Source: Triparma columacea
Lineage: Eukaryota; Sar; Bolidophyceae; Parmales; Triparmaceae
Length of the DNA stretch: 25,145 bases
Direction of reading: 5' to 3'
NCBI GenBank assembly: GCA_030267965.1
Contig: BRYA01000861.1
Coordinates: 1 to 25,145, forward strand
The notes beneath the pieces were generated by a model. The model had not been told where the DNA came from. It ran no database searches and saw nothing but the letters and a program-made list of their open reading frames with translations. The translations under genes and the position numbers were made by a program. This document shows, one piece after another, positions 1-9,596 of this stretch (position 1 is the stretch's first letter; every line of letters starts with the position of its first letter).

Positions 1-154
1 GAAAGGTGGGAGATCAACATGGATTTGGACTTACCATCCCCATTGTGAACGTGGAGGAAGGGTTGAATTTTTTGCTATGATTTTAATATGATCTTAATTC
101 CAGTCTTTTTTCCATTTGATCGAATTTTGCTGACGAATTTTGACATACCCAATC

Positions 155-2240
155 ATGGAGGCAATCAAGAACTACTCCATACGATCAATGTTGGGTGCCA
201 CCCTCCCTCCCCACTATCCTCCAACGCCATCTAATTTCGAGGAGTACGTAACAGGTCTCTTAAAACAAAGATCCTTGCCATCGTGCCTTCTTTCCAGCTC
301 AGCTTGTAGGTCCCATTTAACGCCTTCTTTCGATTTTTTTCTTCATATTCTATATCTTCTGAGATTATACTTGTCCAATACTTGCATATATACCTTCAAA
401 CCCCTTCCCTTCCCTCATATTTACCATTTCATTCCAAAACTTCACTTACTCATCAACAACTTGCCCTATCCCCCTCCCCCTCCCTCCGCCCAGCGTAAAT
501 TCTCTATCTTCTGTCACGTTGTCAGAGGTCTATGCCACCCTGTGTGATGAGGATATTGCACTTTTGGACCAGATTCGAAGGTTCAGAGGTCCTTGGCTCG
601 TCTCCAAGTCCTCTGACTACAACCACATCATAGTGACGGCCTCCAAAAAGTTCGTTGTGGACATGGGCTACGACAAGTCGGAGCTGATCGGTGAGAATTG
701 CAAGAAGCTGCAGGCTTCCTCTGTTGACTTCAACAGTGAGGCCAACGCCAAGCTCTCTGCAGCATACAAGGTGAGTCTGACAATTAATTTGGGCGCGCTG
801 CACGTTATAATATGCGTGTAGACAGTGCATGTAGACAGTACGTGACGATCGAAATCCAACCCTTCGCCCCTCCACCCCTCCCTCGCCCTTCCGCCTTAAC
901 CCCAACTAGGCCAACACTGACGTTCACGTTGTCCTTCTGAACTACAAGGGGGACGGTGCGCCCTTCGGGAACTCTCTGTCGATCCTAATGCTGCGTAATA
1001 AGTCCAACGAAGTCGTGTACCACCTCGGAGTCATAAAGATAGGTGAGATGGAGTCAAACAAGAAGTTGAAGACCGTTGTTAACGCCTTCTTTGATGAACA
1101 AGATGAGGGGAGAATCATCAAGGAGCCTGGAGTGATTAACCCTTTCCACTCATTGTCCCAACCCATCGCCCCATGTGATGTCCTAATCTGCCCCCCCCCT
1201 CACCCCTCACCACCGCAGTGGCTGCCCCAATACCTGCCCCGATTGTCTGAACCAACCCCCCCAATGTACATACATTCACATATCCATATCCAGCAACCAT
1301 CTAATTAAAAAAACTTGGCATGGAACACACCCATTTCTGAATTAACAAAACGGTCCATCGTGGAGGGACTCGATTTAAGTTTATCTCAACCCCAAAACCC
1401 TTTTGACAATCTCCATTTCCCATTTCTGGATCATCATGTACTTCTTCTCCTTCAAAATTCCATCCAGTACAACCCCCCCATCCTCCCCCTCCCCCATGCC
1501 GTCCTCCGCCTCCCCTCCTCCCTCCCCAACTCGCATCCCCTCCCCTCTGCACATGACAGACATTGAGATTGGGGTCCCCCCCTCCCCCCAGCCCACCCGC
1601 CCCACCCGAGGTTTAACAGATGAGATCCGTTACCAGCAGTCTCAGGCCCCCTTGGAGTCGTTCACGGTCCGCGATCGGCTGTATAACTTCCTCAACGGCG
1701 TTCACTTCCAGGTCTTTATGATGGGGGTTGTTTGCACGGATATTGGCATCTTGCTCGGGCACACTGGGGGGGAGGAGGGAGAGGATGGGAGCGTAATCGC
1801 CATCACAATGATCATTCTGATTGTATTCCTGACCGAGGTCCTGCTGAAGGGGTTTGTTTACGGCCCTTATCTCTTTGTCAAGGATCCCTTCAATTTGTTT
1901 GACAGGTAGGTAGGCTAGGAGTGGTGGTGCTCGTTGTGTGTGTGCACTCCACAAACTAACGCAACCCTTTTGCAACTCGCTTCGCTCGCCTTGCCTGTCC
2001 CAGTCTCGTCGTACTGCTTTCCTTCATTTGCACGTTCGCCGAGGCCACTAACGTGGGCCTTGGCGTGGCGACGCTCCGAACGACCCGAAACGTTTACAAG
2101 GCCGTCAAGGTCCTCCGTACCGTGCGTTCCCTGCGCTTCCTTTACAAGTCGGTGAAGGGGACGTCCGCGGGCGCGAGGAAGCTGGTCGGGAGGAACAAGC
2201 AGCGTTACGTGGACCTCGAGAACCAGGTGGGTTGGTCAAA

Positions 2241-2279
<39 letters not shown>

Positions 2280-3878
2280 ACACAGCGACGAATATGGGAA
2301 AAGCCAGTAAAAAAAATACGAGGGCCAGCGGCTCCGTCTGCTCCTCCTTGATGTGCTGCTAAAGCCCCCACCTCTTCACTTCGTCGCTTCGCTCCTCATC
2401 GCTTCGCTCCTCAGTTCGATCTGGACCTCTGCTATATTGACGACAAGAAGCGCCTGATTGTGATGAGCGTCCCCGCCATTGGGAAGTTGGCTCTGTTTAG
2501 GAATCCCATTTGGGAGGTGGTGAGGTTCTTCGAGACGAAGCACAAGAACAGCTACCGTATCTACAACTGCTGCCCCGAGCACCCGTACCCTGACTTCAAG
2601 ACTGGTGCTGCCATCATCAAGTATAACGTCCAGGACCACAGTCCTCCAACCATGGAATGGTGAGGAGGGGGAGGGGGGGGGAGGGAAGGGAGTGAGGTTC
2701 ATCTGCAAGCCACAGCACTAACGCAACCTATCTCTTTCCACGGCTCGCTCCGCTCGCCGCCCGCTCCGCTCACCGCCCAGCTTTGTGAACTTCATGAACG
2801 ACGCCGGCAAGTATATCGGGAGTGGGGAGGACGGGAAGACGATCGCCGTCCACTGTAGGGGCGGGAAGGGGCGGAGCGGGAGCTTGTGTTGCGCGTGGCT
2901 GCTGTACTCGAAGGAGTGCGACAGTGCTGACAAGGCGCTGGCCAAGTTTGCCTTGAGCAGGACTGAAAGTAGGATGGGTGGAAGCTTGCAGGGGGTTGAG
3001 ACGCCCTCTCAGAAGCGGTACATTTACCAGGTGGAGCAGCTCTTGCAGAAGCAGAACCTCTATTGGGGCGACGGTCCTGTGTCCCCCCCCAAGGCCAAGG
3101 TGGGTACCACTGTCTGTGCGGGCGGCGGCGACGGCACTAACGCAACCCTTTCTCCTTTCTCCCCCCCCCCCCTTTCCCTTCTTTCCACCTAGACGATGAA
3201 GCTCAAGGCCCTCCACCTCGATATGCTCTTCTCTGACCCCGCTGGAATGGCCAAGCTGGGCCCTATCGTTTGCACAGTAAGCTTGGAGGGTGAGATGATC
3301 TTCACTTCCGAGCCGGTTCTGCACGAGGTCCTCAGCAACAAGGTAACCTTTAGGCTAGACAATACGGAGGTCAGCGGGGATGTCCAAGTTAGCGTATACA
3401 TCAAGGACCGCATGAAGGCCGAGAAGGTCGCCAAGAGCGGGAAGGAGAAGGGAATCCTTTTCACCTTCTTCTTTCACTCTGCATTTACGAGCAAGGTGAG
3501 AGGGGAGTGAGGAGGGACGATGAAATCTGTCTACGCCACGTCTTTTCATCTGCAAGCCACAACACTAACGCAACCTTGTCTTTTTCCACGGCTCGCTGCA
3601 GGGGGAGCTTTCCATGAAGACCAAGATGATTGACAAGGCCGTCAAGAATAAGAAGATCAAGGGCACGAGCATGGTGAGAGTGGGGTAGACTGTGCTGACT
3701 CTTCAACCCCCCTTGCTTCCCTTCAACTCCCGTTGCTTCCCTTCAACCCCCCTTGCTTCCCTTCAACCCCCCTTGCTTCCGCTTATTGCCACTAATGAAC
3801 GCAACCCTTACCGCCTCTCGCTCGCCGCAGAGAAAACCTTATCGGATGGACGGCGGCTTACGACTCTTGTTTGATTGA
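155..3878 (+). CDS. LOV/PAS domain fused to voltage-sensing phosphoinositide phosphatase (VSD + PTEN-like + C2)
   Basis: My model has ten exons: 155-247, 528-770, 910-1131, 1592-1905, 2004-2226, 2415-2659, 2781-3099, 3193-3495, 3602-3673, 3831-3878 (about 693 aa). The joins at 247/528 and 1131/1592 are least certain; all others keep phase. Residues 55-156 form a LOV-type PAS fold with GENCKKLQ (Cys89 at the photo-adduct position) and the paired Asn of LLNYKGDGAPFGN. A four-helix voltage sensor follows; its S4 (about 316-339) has Arg/Lys at nearly every third position. The phosphatase has the DHSPP loop and the P-loop HCRGGKGRSG (Cys472, Arg478). The P-loop Gly-Gly resembles Ci-VSP rather than the Ala of PTEN, and GVETPSQKRY is also VSP-like. 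A C2 domain follows (554 on). Family knowledge: VSPs dephosphorylate PI(4,5)P2/PI(3,4,5)P3 at the plasma membrane on depolarisation. Coupling to light is my inference. ATG 155 is the first in frame after a stop. Confidence 0.88.
2245..2276. repeat. (TG)16 microsatellite
   Basis: Sixteen uninterrupted TG units lie in the intron 2227-2414 of the LOV-phosphatase gene, shortly after the donor. Confidence 0.97.
3701..3780. repeat. Four tandem copies of a 20-bp pyrimidine-rich unit
   Basis: The unit CTTCAACCCCCCTTGCTTCC repeats four times head to tail. Copies 1, 3 and 4 are identical and copy 2 differs by two bases. It lies in the last intron (3674-3830) of the LOV-phosphatase gene, upstream of the branch-point block, so it lengthens the pyrimidine tract. 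Confidence 0.95.
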
Positions 3879-4143
3879 CTGGAGAGTTTGTGAGGGCATG
3901 GGAATGGAAATAAATTCACCACTTTTGAACCCTCATCTCGCACCCCGCACTTTCCCGCCCCCGCCCTCCTACTTCAAACCCCCAACTCAACCTTCTCCCC
4001 ACCAAAACCCCATCCCCTCAAAGTTGAATTGTTTCCCCCCCCTTCCGTCCGATCCAAAAAAAATTTTGTTCGTAAATGGAGAAAAGCGTTGTTCGTTAAT
4101 ACTGCGGGACTCTTCTGCGTGCCGTTCAACAGTGACTTTAGAA

Positions 4144-4836
4144 TTACAGAAATTCCAGAATAACTCTCCACATAACCTTTGGGAGCCTCTTGCGTACCGC
4201 AGTTACCCCAAGTGTGAGCGATTCGCCTCCGTTAGGGTTAGGGTTATTTTGGTCCGTAAAGAGTGTCTTGAGGCAGGACAGAACGGTGACACGTTCACGT
4301 ATGGCGTGCCACCTAGAATGGAGAAGGGCCTCGACAGTCGGCATATTTTGTGAGGCAGCGGCTGAGATTAGTGCAGCGCAGTTCGAGAAGCACTCTTTAC
4401 CGATGGAGACCGCAGGAGATAAACTGAGTCTCGTCAGGGCAGAGCATCCGTAGAAGGCTCTTTCCCCAATCATCGTCACTCCGTGCGGGATTGAGATTTC
4501 TGCGAGGGAGGAGCATCCGTTGAAGGCGTCGATGCCAATCATCGTCACAGAGGCCGGGATTATGATGGCTGCGAGGGAGGAGCATCCGCTGAAGGCGCCC
4601 CAGCTAATCGACGTCACTGTGTCCGGGATTGTGATGACTGCGAGGGAGGAGCATTGAAAGAAGGCGTAATTGCCAATCTTCGTCACTGAGTCCGGGATTG
4701 TGATGGCTGCAAGGGAGGAGCATGCTATGAAGGCATTATCCCCAATCGACGTCACTCCCTCTGCAAAAGTCACCTCTGTGAGGGCACTATCAAAATGGAA
4801 ATTCTCTATGCCAGAGTATACTGCTGATTTGGGCAT
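4144..4836 (-). CDS. BspA-type leucine-rich repeat protein (LRR_5), 230 aa
   Basis: This is a single-exon minus-strand gene. From about residue 15 to 140 it carries about six 23-residue repeats of the form VTSIGDNAFIACSSLAAITIP, the signature of BspA-like (Treponema pallidum-type) leucine-rich repeats. The last repeats are degenerate. A tail follows in which LPKVMWRVILEFL closes the protein. No signal peptide or membrane helix is visible, so it is probably intracellular. The family mediates protein-protein contact, and its partners cannot be read from sequence. ATG 4836 is the first in frame and keeps the repeats intact. It converges on the LOV-phosphatase gene, with 265 bp of C-rich spacer between the stops. 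Such proteins usually occur in large families in stramenopiles. Confidence 0.85.
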   Translation of the reverse strand: MPKSAVYSGIENFHFDSALTEVTFAEGVTSIGDNAFIACSSLAAITIPDSVTKIGNYAFFQCSSLAVITIPDTVTSISWGAFSGCSSLAAIIIPASVTMIGIDAFNGCSSLAEISIPHGVTMIGERAFYGCSALTRLSLSPAVSIGKECFSNCAALISAAASQNMPTVEALLHSRWHAIRERVTVLSCLKTLFTDQNNPNPNGGESLTLGVTAVRKRLPKVMWRVILEFL

Positions 4837-5419
4837 TTTGGGAAGATTTGGGGAGGATGAAAGTGGTAGTACTGACAGCGCTTGAGCGAGGGTATGGCGT
4901 AAATGCTTAGATGAAGAGGATGAGATTGAAAGTTAGGGATTTGTACGATGTAGTTTTGTGGGGACCAAATTGAAGCTAAAGCCTATAATGTGTTTTGGAT
5001 ATGGTGTAGGTAGTAGTATCGTTGTTTGTATTTGAAGAGTTAGGTCGGTTGTAAAGAGTATCAAAAGCCTATAATACAGGCTATAATACAGTTTTCTTGC
5101 CAATGTTGCCCAAATCTTTCCGAAAACCCCAAAATAAATGGTTTGAGGGTTTTTGGAGCCTCCAAAAAAGAAAAGTCACCCAATCATTCATCCGACCTCA
5201 AATTTTGACCTTTTCCAAGTATAACAGCCCTTCCACTACCTCCCCCCGAGCCCCCCGTAGCCCCCCCAGCCCCCCCCCCTACCCTACCCCCCCCCGTACA
5301 GCACCCTTTTTCCCCCTCCCTCCCCCCCAGCCCCCCTTCCCCCCCCTCAACCTCCAACATCGTTGACACCCTTAATAACCCCCATTTGGACCTTTCCCTG
5401 GACCTCCCTAGGTCGGAAA
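4837..5419. other. Intergenic region between divergent genes; A/T-richer part and long C-rich tract
   Basis: I see no gene here. The left part (to about 5220) is A/T-richer and should hold the promoter of the minus-strand LRR gene. At 5067-5091 a CTATAATACAG element occurs twice in a row. From about 5239 to 5347 the plus strand is an almost pure C/T tract (polyproline-like in one frame), which I read as leader sequence or an intron of the next gene rather than coding. Confidence 0.6.
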
Positions 5420-6216
5420 ATGGCTCCCCTCCATGGATCCTCCTCCGGGAAGGACGAGAATCCCGCCGATGTTGACGCATACCCCCCTCTGTGCTTGTTT
5501 GGGAACTTTCTCTCTGACCTTTCAGACGATGAGATTGATGACTCTGGTTCCGAGTCTAGCTACGCCTTCTGGGACGCGAGAGGGGAAGGAAGGAGAGGAG
5601 AGGGGGGGGAAAGTGGGGGAGAGGGGCGGGGGGGGGGGTTGTACTTGGAGGAGAACAACTCCAGCAGCATCACGACCAATACCAGCAAACCCATAGCTGA
5701 CCCCAACGCGCTGCACGATACGCTACAAATGTCCTCCCTGCATGGCGACTGCGAATCGGCAAAGTGGATGATTGGAGTTGGATCGATAATCTGTCTCGTG
5801 ATTGGCTTCCAGATCATTTTGCTAGCGTCAGGACTGTCTCTAGCGTTTAGTTCCATCAAGCACGTCTTTGTCCTTCTCCTCAAGGTCGAAGAAGAGCAGT
5901 TTGCTGAGGGGATGGGGGGGGGGGGTGGAGATTGGATGGTCACTGGAGGAAGTAAGGGGGGGGGAGGGGGGAGGGAGGCTGAAGGTGAGACAGGTCATAT
6001 ATATATATATTTTACATATACGATCCATTATATACGACCCATTACATTCCGTACGACCCATCACCTACCAACCATACTAACCCAACACCCCCCACAGAAT
6101 TAATGAGAAGAAGAGTGGCCCATCTGAAAAAACTCAAACACATCAACGAAATCTGGAGGAAGAACCATGAGAACGTTCGAACTCCGACCAAGGAAGGCAG
6201 GAGGGTGTCCTTCTGA
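5420..6216 (+). CDS. Unrecognised single-pass membrane protein, about 227 aa
   Basis: The model has two exons, 5420-5984 and 6098-6216. The donor GAAG|GTGAGA and acceptor CCCACAG join in phase 1 and open a basic tail of about 39 residues ending in GRRVSF. The N-terminal half is acidic (DLSDDEIDDSGSESS) and includes a Gly/Arg/Glu low-complexity stretch encoded by a G-rich run (about 5576-5640). A strong hydrophobic segment starts near WMIGVGSIICLVIGFQ and continues through ALAFSS-like residues to VFVLLL. A second glycine-rich stretch precedes the splice. The polarity (acidic N side, basic C side) suggests a type I-like single span, but this is inference. I recognise no family. The G-rich stretches could hide further introns, so the exact coding sequence is tentative. 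Confidence 0.5.
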
Positions 6217-6303
6217 GGCCCCAAAAATGGGACCATGCCATGCACATAAAAAGAGAGACTTGTTCAAATTTGTAGGATAAAACAGGCTGTCCACTTCTCG
6301 TTT

Positions 6304-7483
6304 TTATTTGTTTTTTTTATTCCCATTCCCTCCCTCTGTCATCGCCGCCCCAACGACAAGCAGCAGGACCCCGATCAATCCCAATACAAGCTTGCCCATT
6401 TTTCCCCACTTCATTATCCACAAGAGTCTCCCAATGTCTTGCTCCACCCTCTTGATCGCTGCTCCTCCCTTGGCTCCGGTGACTCCGGTTCCTCCAAGGT
6501 ACCATGCGACCATTTCCGCGGATCTGACTATTCCCGCTGCGAGGATGAGTTTTCTCCCTGTGTTTCCAATCTTTCCCTTGGTGACTTTTTCGAGTGCTGC
6601 GTGGTGAGCGAGAGGCAGAGAGGCAGAGAAGGCAAAGGATTTGAGTAAGTGGCGGACTCAACTCAACTACGAACCAGGGTATAGTCATAGCAACCGTCGC
6701 TCCTTCTTAACCACCCCACTAACGCACCCACCCCTTCCGCTTCCGCGACTCGCTTCGCTCGTCGCCAGGGTATAGTCATAGCAACCGTCGCTCCTTCTTA
6801 ACCACCCCACTAACGCATCCACCCCTTCCGCTTCCGCGACTCGCTTCGCTCGTCGCCAGAATATAGTCATAGCAACCGTCGCTCCTTCTTAACCACCCCA
6901 CTAACGCACCCAACCCTTCCGCTTCCGCGACTCGCTTCGCTCGTCGCTCACCTCTCCCCACCACTGCCAACACGCATAAATCTAGAACCAACATCCTTTT
7001 CATTCCATCCAACGCCCACTCCACCTCCTCACTTCCTAACCTCCCCCACCACGCCCTGAACTCTTCCTCATCCTCCCCCACCCCCCACCCCCCATCCCAC
7101 AGCAGGCCGCCCTCGCCTATCCCACACCTGACCCCCACCACTACCTTCATCAGCACAGCCGCCCCAATCCCCATCATTGCCCCTGGCACCCAAACCCTTT
7201 GCCCGAGCCTCTTCTTCATCCTTTTCCTCGTCCCCCCCCCCCTTCCTTCCTCGTCCCCCCCCCCCTTCCCCCCTCTCCCGCCTCCTCCCCCCTCTCCCCC
7301 GAGCTTCTCCCTCGCCCTTGCACCCGCCGCCTTATACCTCTCCTCGGCCATCCTCATTTCGTGCCTCTTCCACCCAGGCACTTCCTCTTCCTCCCAGTAC
7401 TTCTTCCCTAGCTTCCCCGACCTCAAACCCCCCCCCGTGACCCCTTTCACCCCTAGTACCGTCTTTTCTTTATTATCATTCAT
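6304..7483 (-). CDS. Unrecognised multi-helix membrane protein, about 274 aa
   Basis: The minus-strand model has exons 7483-6952 and 6596-6304, joined in phase 1 across donor GAG|GTGAGC and acceptor CACGCAG. The join gives ...VLAVVGR-ALEKVTKGKIGN.... The N-terminal part is basic with a Gly/Lys/Arg-rich stretch. Hydrophobic segments are seen near VPGAMMGIGAAVLMKVVVGV, MLVLDLCVLAVVG and LVLGLIGVLLLVVGAAM; the last is followed by a short Asn/Lys tail. The start is uncertain: ATG 7483 (MNDNKEK) is the first in frame, but the frame stays open upstream to about 7639, and a CAG acceptor-like site near 7550 leaves room for another 5' exon. The arrangement loosely recalls small peroxisomal or mitochondrial membrane proteins, but I see no diagnostic motif and do not assign a function. 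The intron holds the 91-bp repeats. Confidence 0.55.
6674..6946. repeat. Three tandem 91-bp repeats resembling an intron 3' end
   Basis: Three near-identical copies begin at about 6674, 6765 and 6856. Read on the plus strand each contains TATAGTCATAGCAACCGTCG, then CCACTAACGCA and CGACTCGCTTCGCTCGTCG; the first two end in CCAG. The CACTAACGCA plus CGCTTCGCTCG order matches the 3' ends of sense introns elsewhere in the window. Here, however, it lies antisense inside the intron (6597-6951) of the minus-strand gene. Confidence 0.93.
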
Positions 7484-7928
7484 CCCAAGAGGTGTAAAAA
7501 CCTCGAATCTATTGCCTCCCCCCACCACCCCCACCAACAGCCTTGTGAAAGGTCTGCAAATGAAATGAAGAAATTTGCAGACTTTCCTCCAAAGCCTGCC
7601 GGCGCCCAAAACTTTCCCTTGCCCGTCTATTACAAACACCTTTCACCAGCCCAACCATCAAATTAATACATACCTGGGAACATCGTTTTTCACCATAATA
7701 CATTCATACTTTTCGCCTCAACACGCCACCCTCCCTTTTATATTTTGCGATCGTACATATACACCCCCTGCTGCCCCCATCCTCTCTTTCTTACCGCAAG
7801 ATCGAATCGAAATCATGAAAAAATACCATCTCCCCAACCCCAATCCCCTTGGCACAACAACATTCCGGGCAACAGCAATTTTCCACGGGAATTATACTCC
7901 CCACTCACTAAAAACCAATCAGTACAAT
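7484..7928. other. Divergent promoter region between membrane-protein and EGF-protein genes
   Basis: Apart from a possible 5' exon of the minus-strand gene (7484-7639) I see no coding sequence. The right part should contain the promoter and leader of the EGF-repeat gene. No convincing TATA box or other element could be assigned. Confidence 0.5.
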
Positions 7929-9002
7929 ATGAAGCTCGCTCTCCTCGCCACTCTTATTGCTTCCGTCTCTGCGTACTGCCCTAATGGCTGCTCCGGACAC
8001 GGTTCCTGCGGTGCCAACGGTGAGTAACTCTTAAAATCTTCCCCCCCCATTGTCCTCCTCCCCGCCCCTTGCAACCCTACCACACCAATTATGTCCCTTC
8101 CCTTCCTTCTCCCGTTCCAATATATGCTTCTTCTCCCTCTTTGTTCCCTTATTCCCCCTATATGCCCCCCTTTCTTTCCCTCTGCGTGCTCCTTCCCTCT
8201 CCATGCACCCCCAACCTCCCCCTTACCGTCTGTTGGAGAATGGAGTTTGGAAATCTATTCCCTCCCCCTCCCCTTCTGCCACCTCGTGCACCCCCCACTC
8301 TCCCTCCTCTCTACCTCCCCCCCCCTGCCACCCCCTCCCTTCCCCCCAAACCGGCATGATACACCTTCCCACCCCCTACCCCTCTTTTCACTGGAACGTT
8401 CTCCACTCACCCTCAAGAATTCTCCCCCCTCCCCCACCCCCAATCTCACCCCACCCCCCTCAGACAAGTGCACCTGTTACTTACGCCCCAACGACGACCC
8501 CGCCTGGACCGAGCACGACTGCTCCCTCCGCACCTGCCCCAAGGGCCTCGCCTGGGCTGCTGTTGCCACCAAGGCCAACGATGCTCACCCCAGCGTTGAG
8601 TGCTCCAACAAGGGATCTTGCGACCGCAAGTCCGGCGAGTGCGAGTGCTTCGACGGATACGAGGGCATGGCCTGCGAGAGGACCGTGTGCCCCTCCGACT
8701 GCAACAACCGCGGAATCTGCCTCACCCAGTCCGCCCTTGCCGCTGCCAACGGAAACGGAGCCACCTACACCACCGCCTGGGATGCCCTCAAGCACGTTGG
8801 GTGCCAGTGCGACCTCGGCTTCCGCGGACCCGACTGCTCCCTCCAGGAGTGCCCCTCCGGATCTGATGTCCTCTCAGGTCACGGAAACACTGAGGGACGT
8901 GACTGCTCCGGACGTGGAATCTGCGACTACAGCGAGGGACTCTGCAAATGCTTCGCTGGATACTACGGAAACAAGTGCCAGCACCAGACCATCCTCGGCT
9001 AA
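7929..9002 (+). CDS. Secreted EGF-like repeat protein, about 209 aa
   Basis: The two exons 7929-8019 and 8464-9002 join in phase 1 (GGTGAGT donor, CCCCTCAG acceptor). The start [15 protein letters not shown] is a typical signal peptide with predicted cleavage before YCPNGC. The mature protein has about four cysteine-rich EGF/tenascin-type repeats: [39 protein letters not shown] with a long insertion before CQCDLGF, and [17 protein letters not shown]. There is no membrane anchor or GPI signal at the C terminus (HQTILG), so it should be secreted, for example to the cell covering. Codon use is strongly C/G-biased at third positions, as in highly expressed genes. The 444-bp intron is almost entirely C/T and gives many spurious proline-rich reading frames. 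Partner or ligand is unknown. Confidence 0.9.
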
Positions 9003-9596
9003 GTTCTTTGGCTTTGCGTTGAGAGGAAGAAAGTGGTTTGGGGTTGAGGGCTTTGTTTAGAAATGTACTAGTTGTGGGGGAGGGGGTCGTCGTGCGGTGT
9101 AGTTGCTTTCTGGGGTTGCCCGGGCTACGTCGCTTCTCATCCGTCCCGCCGCTTGAGGTCAATTTGGTCTTGAGGGGTGGATAGTGGGTGATGAAGAACT
9201 TGTTGTCATTACAAGAAGAAAACCAAATGATAAAACAAAATTCAAAAAAGAACAGTCGCGCCTTTTTTTCTTTTTTTTTACCCGTTGTTGTGAACGATCA
9301 GACTGATCAAACGAAAGAGACGGACCGAGCAAGAAGAGATGGTAATCAGAAACCATCAAAGCTGCGCGTGAAGAGGGGGTTGACCGTTGAAGTGGGTTAG
9401 AATTTACGCGACCCTTTGTTTTCCGGGTTTCGCCTCCCTCCCACTTCGCGCCTGCTAATAATTTACGCGACCCTATGTTTTCCGGGTTTCGCCTCCCTCC
9501 CACTTCGCGCCCGCTAAGAATTTACGCGACCCTTTGTTTTCCGGGTTTCGCCTCCCTCCCACTTTGCGCCCGCTACGCTCCCCTCGCTCCCCTCAC
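9003..9596. other. Intergenic region between convergent genes
   Basis: This holds the 3' flank of the EGF-protein gene and of the topoisomerase gene. About 9187-9400 is A-rich and non-coding as far as I can see. The right half is the 59-bp tandem repeat followed by CGCTCCCCTCGCTCCCCTCA. Confidence 0.6.
9401..9575. repeat. Three tandem 59-bp repeats
   Basis: Units start with AATTTACGCGACCC at 9401, 9460 and 9519 (exact 59-bp period) and continue with TTTTCCGGGTTTCGCCTCCC and CCCACTTCGCGCC. Differences are single bases. They sit just downstream of the topoisomerase stop codon. No open frame or splice context explains them. Confidence 0.95.

Noticed and set aside
4229..4244. TTAGGG-type telomere-like repeat
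   Set aside because: Only about two and a half units, and they lie inside the reading frame of the LRR gene; chance codon run, not a telomeric tract.
6674..6946. CRISPR array
   Set aside because: The 91-bp units are contiguous tandem repeats without unique spacers and lie in a eukaryotic intron; the same applies to the 59-bp repeats at 9401-9575.
8050..9060. Long proline-rich plus-strand frames overlapping the EGF-protein gene
   Set aside because: They arise from a C/T-rich intron and from shifted reading of the EGF exon; they lack the cysteine pattern and signal peptide.
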